DNA of 64,000 nucleotides from Bacillota bacterium (GTDB lineage: Bacteria; Bacillota; Clostridia; Christensenellales; SZUA-584): positions 124,001-188,000 of the forward strand of contig JAEWRI010000023.1 of the NCBI GenBank assembly GCA_023460085.1, read 5' to 3'. The notes below the pieces were generated by a model. It had not been told where the DNA came from and searched no databases. It saw nothing but the letters and a program-made list of their open reading frames with translations. A program made the position numbers and the translations under genes. Positions 59,719 through 64,000 of the stretch are shown piece after piece. The stretch's first letter is position 1, and every line of letters begins with the position of its first letter.

Positions 59719-60981
59719 CTATAAACTGTTACTTGCGCATGGATCGCTGATACATCCGTTGACCGCTGACCATGCGACCGTAGCAGGACTTGCCAAATAA
59801 ATTTGACTGGTCTTTGCTCCATTACGGCCCCGAAAATTCCGATTTGCCGTTGAGATCACAGTCTCCCCATCCGCAAGACATCCACCGGACACACCAATAC
59901 ATGGACCGCAGCCCGGATGGCTGACCGTACAGCCAGCTTCCAGAAAAATATCAATCAGGCCTTCCCGTATGGCATCGCGGTATATTGCGACAGACGCAGG
60001 AATTACGATAGTTCGCACCGCCACCCTGTTCCCCTTCAGTATTGCCGCACTGATACGCAAATCTTCCAAACGCGCGTTGGTGCATGTACCGATAAACGCT
60101 TGATCAACAGGCGTTCCGATGGCTTCTTGTACAGGAGCATAGTTGTCTACTGTATGGGGCTTTGCTACGCAAGGAACGATATCCTCCAAATGATAGGTCA
60201 ATTCACGGCAATATACTGCGTCCGCATCCGCCCATACGCTTTCATGTCTGGTCAGTTTCTCACGTCCCCGGATAAAATCATACGTCTTTTCATCGGGGCG
60301 GCACACAGAATTCTTTGCGCCATACTCAATGGCCATGTTGCAAAGTGTCATCCTCTCCGCCAGAGACATTCGAGCGATCGCTTCTCCGTGCAGCTCCACA
60401 GACTTATAGTTGGCGCCGTCAGCACCAATATCTCCGATGATTTTTAAGATAAGATCCTTCGCGTATACCCCGCGGGGGAAGACTCCGTCAATGGTAATCT
60501 TGATGCTTTCCGGTACGGAAAGCCAAATCTCACCAGTAGCCCATACAGCCGCCATTTCAGATCTTCCGATGCCAGTGGCAAACGCGCCAAAAGCGCCATG
60601 TGTACAGGTATGGCTGTCTGTTCCTACGATCACGGCTCCGGGCACGGCATACCCCTCTTGACACATAATCTGATGGCAGATCCCGCCGCAGCTATTCATA
60701 TCATAAAAGTGAGTGATATCCTGCTCACGGACGAATTCGCGCGCTACCTTTTGAGAACGGGCATACTCTGCCGTGGAGGCGGGAACCGTATGGTCAAAAA
60801 TAATTACAATCCTATCCGGGCTAAATACGCGATCCACGCCGATCTTCTTGAACGTCTCACTGATTGAAGAGGCGTTTTCATGACTCATGCAGAAATCGGG
60901 GCACACAACTACAATATCTCCCGCCTTTACGTCCTGCCCGGCCGCTCTGCTGAGTATTTTCTCTGCAAATGTCTTGCCCAT
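59719..60981 (-). CDS. Aconitase-family dehydratase, large subunit (LeuC type), first pair
   Basis: A 420-residue 4Fe-4S subunit starting MGKTFAEKILSRAAG at 60981, behind AGAGG; a longer in-frame extension to 61155 overlaps the upstream gene and reads as off-frame. Family marks are VGTDSHTCTHGAFGAFATGIG and the three cluster cysteines in FIGTCTNARLEDLR and HPGCGPCIGVSGG, with STANRNFRGRNG near the end. It has the short HACN/LeuC layout, a separate small subunit following 12 bases later. The substrate is a 2- or 3-hydroxy acid; the context argues against leucine synthesis because leuA and leuB are absent. Confidence 0.9.
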   Translation of the reverse strand: MGKTFAEKILSRAAGQDVKAGDIVVVCPDFCMSHENASSISETFKKIGVDRVFSPDRIVIIFDHTVPASTAEYARSQKVAREFVREQDITHFYDMNSCGGICHQIMCQEGYAVPGAVIVGTDSHTCTHGAFGAFATGIGRSEMAAVWATGEIWLSVPESIKITIDGVFPRGVYAKDLILKIIGDIGADGANYKSVELHGEAIARMSLAERMTLCNMAIEYGAKNSVCRPDEKTYDFIRGREKLTRHESVWADADAVYCRELTYHLEDIVPCVAKPHTVDNYAPVQEAIGTPVDQAFIGTCTNARLEDLRISAAILKGNRVAVRTIVIPASVAIYRDAIREGLIDIFLEAGCTVSHPGCGPCIGVSGGCLADGETVISTANRNFRGRNGAKTSQIYLASPATVAWSAVNGCISDPCASNSL

Positions 60982-60997
60982 ACCTCTGCCTTTCAGG

Positions 60998-61483
60998 TTA
61001 AAAACCGCCATGTTTTGCAAAATGCGCCGCAATACCGCCGTCAAGCATGATCTGAACCATAACGTCCGGCATGGATGCCACCGGGTATTCTTCACCCTTG
61101 GTAATGTTTTTAAGCGCGCCATCGCCAAGAACATATTCCAATTCGTCGCCGTCATCTATAGCAGACGTATCACACTCTACAATGGGAATACCGATATTTA
61201 CGGCATTTCTGTAGAAAATGCGGGAAAAAGTCTTTGCGACCACCAATATGATACCGCTTTCCCGAATCGCCGTCGGAGCTTGCTCCCGGGAAGACCCGCA
61301 GCCAAAATAGTCCCCTGCCACAATGATTTTATGACCGCTTTCTACCTTCTCATGGAAATGCTCGTCAAGATCCTCCATGCAATGAAGGGCCAAATCTCCC
61401 ATATTCAATGTTTTTGTGTATTTACCGGCAATAATGAGGTCGGTACTGATATCATTGCCGTACTTGATGCATTTTGATCTCAT
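60998..61483 (-). CDS. Aconitase-family dehydratase, small subunit (LeuD type), second pair
   Basis: A 161-residue subunit. YGNDISTDLIIAGKYTKTLN and AGDYFGCGSSREQAPTAIRE carry the LeuD/homoaconitase small-subunit motifs. It pairs with the large subunit gene 12 bases upstream on the same strand and precedes the first-pair large subunit by 16 bases, so all four subunits are read on one transcript. Its specificity loop (GKYTKTLN) differs from that of the first pair (GRYTYILM). Confidence 0.88.
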   Translation of the reverse strand: MRSKCIKYGNDISTDLIIAGKYTKTLNMGDLALHCMEDLDEHFHEKVESGHKIIVAGDYFGCGSSREQAPTAIRESGIILVVAKTFSRIFYRNAVNIGIPIVECDTSAIDDGDELEYVLGDGALKNITKGEEYPVASMPDVMVQIMLDGGIAAHFAKHGGF

Positions 61484-61495
61484 TTTTTCTTGTAC

Positions 61496-62701
61496 TCATT
61501 TCAATTCTGTAATAGCCCCGTATAAACAGGAAACAGCAAGCGTTTTAGGGCTTACCAGATAAATGAAGCCCTTGTTATTGCCCATCCTGCCTTTGAAGTT
61601 ACGATTTGCCGTGCTGATAGCGACCTCGCCATCGGCGAGTATGCCCCCGTGAGTACCCACACAGGCACCGCAACCCGGGGTGAAAAAGAAAGCTCCCGCC
61701 TTGATCAGGTCAGTCGTAATGCCTTCCTCCATCGCCTGCAGCAGCACGTTCTTAGAGGCGGGGATGACCATTAATCGCACACCCGGAGCAATATGTTTTC
61801 CCCGCAGGATATCCGCCGCCTGACGCAGATCTTCAATGCGCCCATTGGTGCAGCTTCCCAAAAACGCAAACTGAAATTTTGTTCCCGCCAGTTCACTGAC
61901 CTGCGCATAATTATCGACCGCATGGGGTTTGGCTGCGCCGGGCGTCAGCGAGCTCAAATCAAAATCGATCTGGTCAACATATTCCGCGCCCTCGTCCGCT
62001 GCAATACCCAGACCGTCATGACATATAAACCCGGCCTTGCCTCCCATCTCCACCACCATATTTGCAATGGTCATCCGGTCGGCAAGGGTGCAGTGCTCCA
62101 GATAGTCGCCATAAAACTCAAAAGTTTTGTAGTTACCGCCTGCGGCAGTAACCTTGCCAATCACGTAGAGGATAATATCTTTGGAAGTACAGTTTTCCGG
62201 TAAAACGCCGTTCAAATTTATTCGGATCGTTTCCGGCACCTTGAACCAGTTCATACCGGTATAGAAGGCTACCCCCATATCCGTTGCGCCCACGCCGGTA
62301 GCAAAAGCCCCCACGGCGCCATAGGTGCAGGTATGGCTATCCGTGCCGATCACAAGGTCACCGGCATGGACATAGCCCCGCTCCACCATCAGCTGATGGC
62401 ACACTCCCTCGCCACCCTCAATAAAGTCCGCATGCTGCTCCATGGCAAAATTCCGCAGCATCATTTGCAGATTGGCAATTCTCTCATTGGGAGGCGGTGT
62501 AGCGTGATCCATAATAAAATGCACTTTTTGAGGATTATGCAGCTTTTCTCCGCCCAAGCTTTGAAATGCCTTCACGGTCATTGGCCCGTTGGCGTCGTGC
62601 GCCATCATCTGATCAACGGTACAAAATACGATTTCGCCTGCTTTAGCGTCCGTTCCGCTTTTTTCAGACAGTATTTTTTCTGCGATGGTTTTTGCTCTCA
62701 T
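61496..62701 (-). CDS. Aconitase-family dehydratase, large subunit (LeuC type), second pair
   Basis: A 401-residue subunit starting MRAKTIAEKILSEKSG at 62701 behind GGGGGAT. VIGTDSHTCTYGAVGAFATGVG, FLGSCTNGRIEDLRQ and FTPGCGACVGTHGG hold the substrate loop and the three cysteines of the 4Fe-4S cluster. It is clearly a paralogue of the first-pair large subunit but distant from it, so the duplication is not recent. It begins 27 bases after the end of the RraA-like gene. Confidence 0.9.
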   Translation of the reverse strand: MRAKTIAEKILSEKSGTDAKAGEIVFCTVDQMMAHDANGPMTVKAFQSLGGEKLHNPQKVHFIMDHATPPPNERIANLQMMLRNFAMEQHADFIEGGEGVCHQLMVERGYVHAGDLVIGTDSHTCTYGAVGAFATGVGATDMGVAFYTGMNWFKVPETIRINLNGVLPENCTSKDIILYVIGKVTAAGGNYKTFEFYGDYLEHCTLADRMTIANMVVEMGGKAGFICHDGLGIAADEGAEYVDQIDFDLSSLTPGAAKPHAVDNYAQVSELAGTKFQFAFLGSCTNGRIEDLRQAADILRGKHIAPGVRLMVIPASKNVLLQAMEEGITTDLIKAGAFFFTPGCGACVGTHGGILADGEVAISTANRNFKGRMGNNKGFIYLVSPKTLAVSCLYGAITELK

Positions 62702-62728
62702 ATTGCGATCCCCCAATGTGCCTGTTGT

Positions 62729-63433
62729 TCATTCCTGGTTTTTCAGCAGATCCAGCACCCACTGGGGCGCCAACTGCGGAAGTGGTTTCCCCTCCGCCTT
62801 GGCCTTCATATAAGCTGCAATGGCAGCATCCCTCTTTGCCTCATAAGCAGCCTTCTCTTCAGCCTTTTGCAGCACCTCTTCGATACGGTCACGAGGTACC
62901 ACGGTCACGCCGTCTGCGCCGCCTACCACCAAATCGCCAGGCTGCACGTTCACGCCGCCGCACACGATGGCGCCATTGATCGTACCGATCTCCTTCTTTA
63001 TTGGGCCGGCCTGCATATGTCCCTTAGAGAACACCGGAAAGTTCATCTCGATACACCCCTGCCTGTCGCGAGTATACCCATCGATAACCATACCGGCATA
63101 GCCCACGCCCTTGCAAGCCCCCATGATAAGATCGCCAAAGTACGCACGATCCGGGTAATTCTTGCCGTCGATGACCATTACATAGCCCTCGGCGGGAGCG
63201 GAATAGGAAGCTACATGGATCGGAAAATTGTCCCCGTTCGCGGTTTCCACTGTAACAGCGGTCCCCACCATCAGCTCAGTATCCGGGTTTACCGGCATCA
63301 CGGCCGCTTCCATCACGCCGTCATGGAGAATCCCCAAGCCTTTCATCCCGTCAGCCAAAAGAGCAGGATTCAGTTTCTTTGCCCGTTGTATCATTTCGTC
63401 CGGAAGAAGCTCCGGAAATACGTTCATGCCCAT
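62729..63433 (-). CDS. RraA-like aldolase/decarboxylase
   Basis: A 234-residue protein of the RraA/HMG-aldolase family. Family marks are the segments GTAVTVETANGDNFPIH, GYVMVIDGKNYPDRAYFGDLIMGACKGVGYAGMVIDGYTRD and CGGVNVQPGDLVVGGADGVTVVPRD, with G-x-x-x-G-x-x-[AG] and R-D residues used for metal and oxoacid binding in 4-hydroxy-4-methyl-2-oxoglutarate aldolases. True RraA RNase regulators are shorter (about 160) and lack the helical C-terminal extension seen here. In this cluster an aldolase or oxoacid decarboxylase is more likely than RNase control. Confidence 0.85.
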   Translation of the reverse strand: MGMNVFPELLPDEMIQRAKKLNPALLADGMKGLGILHDGVMEAAVMPVNPDTELMVGTAVTVETANGDNFPIHVASYSAPAEGYVMVIDGKNYPDRAYFGDLIMGACKGVGYAGMVIDGYTRDRQGCIEMNFPVFSKGHMQAGPIKKEIGTINGAIVCGGVNVQPGDLVVGGADGVTVVPRDRIEEVLQKAEEKAAYEAKRDAAIAAYMKAKAEGKPLPQLAPQWVLDLLKNQE

Positions 63434-63518
63434 TATTAATGCCTCACTGTGTTAAATCACCATTTTAACGGGGAAGGCTCCGATGGCGGAGCCTCCCCTC
63501 ATGCTATGTGCTATGCAA

Positions 63519-64000
63519 TCAAAGATTAAGATCTTTTCGCGCCTGCTCCTGCCATGCCTTGAATCTGGGGGAATCTAGGACCTCCTTGTTTACAACGCCT
63601 ACCGAACCCTCGCCCTTGATCAGTGCAATGATCCGATCCGTGAGAATGCGGGGCGAATTCTCTGCGCCGTCCTTCGTGCGTCCAGCAAGATGAGGCGTAA
63701 TTGTCACATTGTCCAGCGAAAGGAAGGGGCTGTCCTTTGCGAGGGGTTCCTCATAGAACACATCCAGCGCCGCACCCATAAGCTTGCGCTCTTTGAGAGC
63801 CTCTGCAAGGGCATCATAGTCCACCAAGCCCGCTCTGGCGGTGTTGATAAAGTACGCTGTGGGCTTCATCAAATTGAACTGCTCTTTACCGATGACCTTG
63901 GAAGACTCCTCGGTCAGTCGTGCATGAACCGTAACGAAGTCGGACTCGGCAAACAGAGTGTTCAGGTCCACCAGCTTAACATTGCACTCCTTCTCCACAT
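63519..64000 (-). CDS. D-2-hydroxyacid dehydrogenase, C-terminal part (runs off the window)
   Basis: About 160 residues of an NAD-dependent 2-hydroxyacid dehydrogenase of the SerA type, cut by the right edge. Visible are the cofactor-domain parts FVTVHARLTEESSKVIGKEQF, YFINTARAGLVDYDALAEAL with the catalytic arginine, ALDVFYEEPL with the glutamate, and NVTITPHLAGRT with the catalytic histidine. It ends 85 bases before the RraA-like gene. It would oxidise or reduce a 2-hydroxy acid made or used by the neighbouring hydro-lyases. The upstream part of the operon lies outside the window. Confidence 0.9.
   Translation of the reverse strand, partial: VEKECNVKLVDLNTLFAESDFVTVHARLTEESSKVIGKEQFNLMKPTAYFINTARAGLVDYDALAEALKERKLMGAALDVFYEEPLAKDSPFLSLDNVTITPHLAGRTKDGAENSPRILTDRIIALIKGEGSVGVVNKEVLDSPRFKAWQEQARKDLNL

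Noticed and set aside
59719..61155. Longer start for the first-pair large dehydratase subunit
   Set aside because: The extra 58 residues overlap the upstream small-subunit gene and read as off-frame; the ATG at 60981 has a ribosome site and the family start.
57459..62701. Leucine biosynthesis operon
   Set aside because: Two LeuCD-type pairs are present, but leuA and leuB are absent, and racemase-, aldolase- and YhcH-type genes are mixed in.

Overview
The window is a piece of a bacterial chromosome with high-GC housekeeping DNA. It suggests a member of the Bacillota, class Clostridia. The reasons are strong AGGAGG-type ribosome sites with ATG, GTG and TTG starts, a SAM-I riboswitch on metK, a preQ1-like leader on a QueT gene, non-mevalonate isoprenoid genes (ispDF, ispE), an RqcP-type S4 protein, UppP and a CotH-type protein. 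I cannot name the genus; the repeat-rich intergenic DNA would suit an uncultured gut-type clostridial lineage.

Layout, left to right. 0-11.4 kb: start of recD2, an ABC-F ATPase, ywbE, an AT-rich HEPN-like gene, a membrane protein with a probable frameshift, a DUF1858/DUF438-hemerythrin-PAS/cupin operon behind a palindromic operator, a large unknown membrane protein, an MFS transporter and a GNAT-like protein. 11.4-16.5 kb: a tightly overlapped QueG-like/ispE/rsmG operon, a lipoprotein, a small membrane exporter and riboswitch-controlled metK. 16.5-18.5 kb: a repeat-rich stretch around a tyrosine phosphatase, with six copies of a GATAC-type element and a composite palindromic element. 18.5-23.1 kb: an MscS channel and the de novo NAD operon nadA-nadB-nadC. 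23.1-25.7 kb: two paralogous SHOCT-like repeat proteins, a second copy of the composite element running into a DUF559 nuclease gene, and a structured non-coding RNA with a consensus promoter.

25.7-35.2 kb: a corA-FmdB-like-radC-GNAT operon with a structured leader, rqcP-ispDF, leuS, queT behind a preQ1-like leader, a two-gene chromate transporter and a lipoprotein. 35.2-54 kb: ZIP transporter, recF, a polytopic membrane protein, an HTH-membrane regulator behind a 32-bp tandem duplication, an amino-acid kinase, an aminotransferase, an SDR, a 1110-residue CotH/lamin-tail surface protein, a TetR-controlled operon with two operators, ilvE, uppP, an M20 dipeptidase, small proteins and a PFL-family gene.

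54-64 kb looks like a genomic island. It opens with a tRNA-Arg(CCT) gene preceded by two tandem copies of the tRNA 5' half, then an integrase C-terminal fragment in a chimeric ORF, then a DUF4143 AAA ATPase between 22-bp direct repeats. It ends with a one-direction catabolic cluster: a 2-hydroxyacid dehydrogenase, an RraA-like protein, two complete aconitase-family dehydratases (LeuCD type), a LarA-like nickel racemase and a YhcH-like protein. This cluster is the best candidate for an undescribed pathway, probably the breakdown of a hydroxylated di- or tricarboxylic acid. The DUF559-linked repeats, the tRNA half array and the structured RNA are the other signals most worth following.
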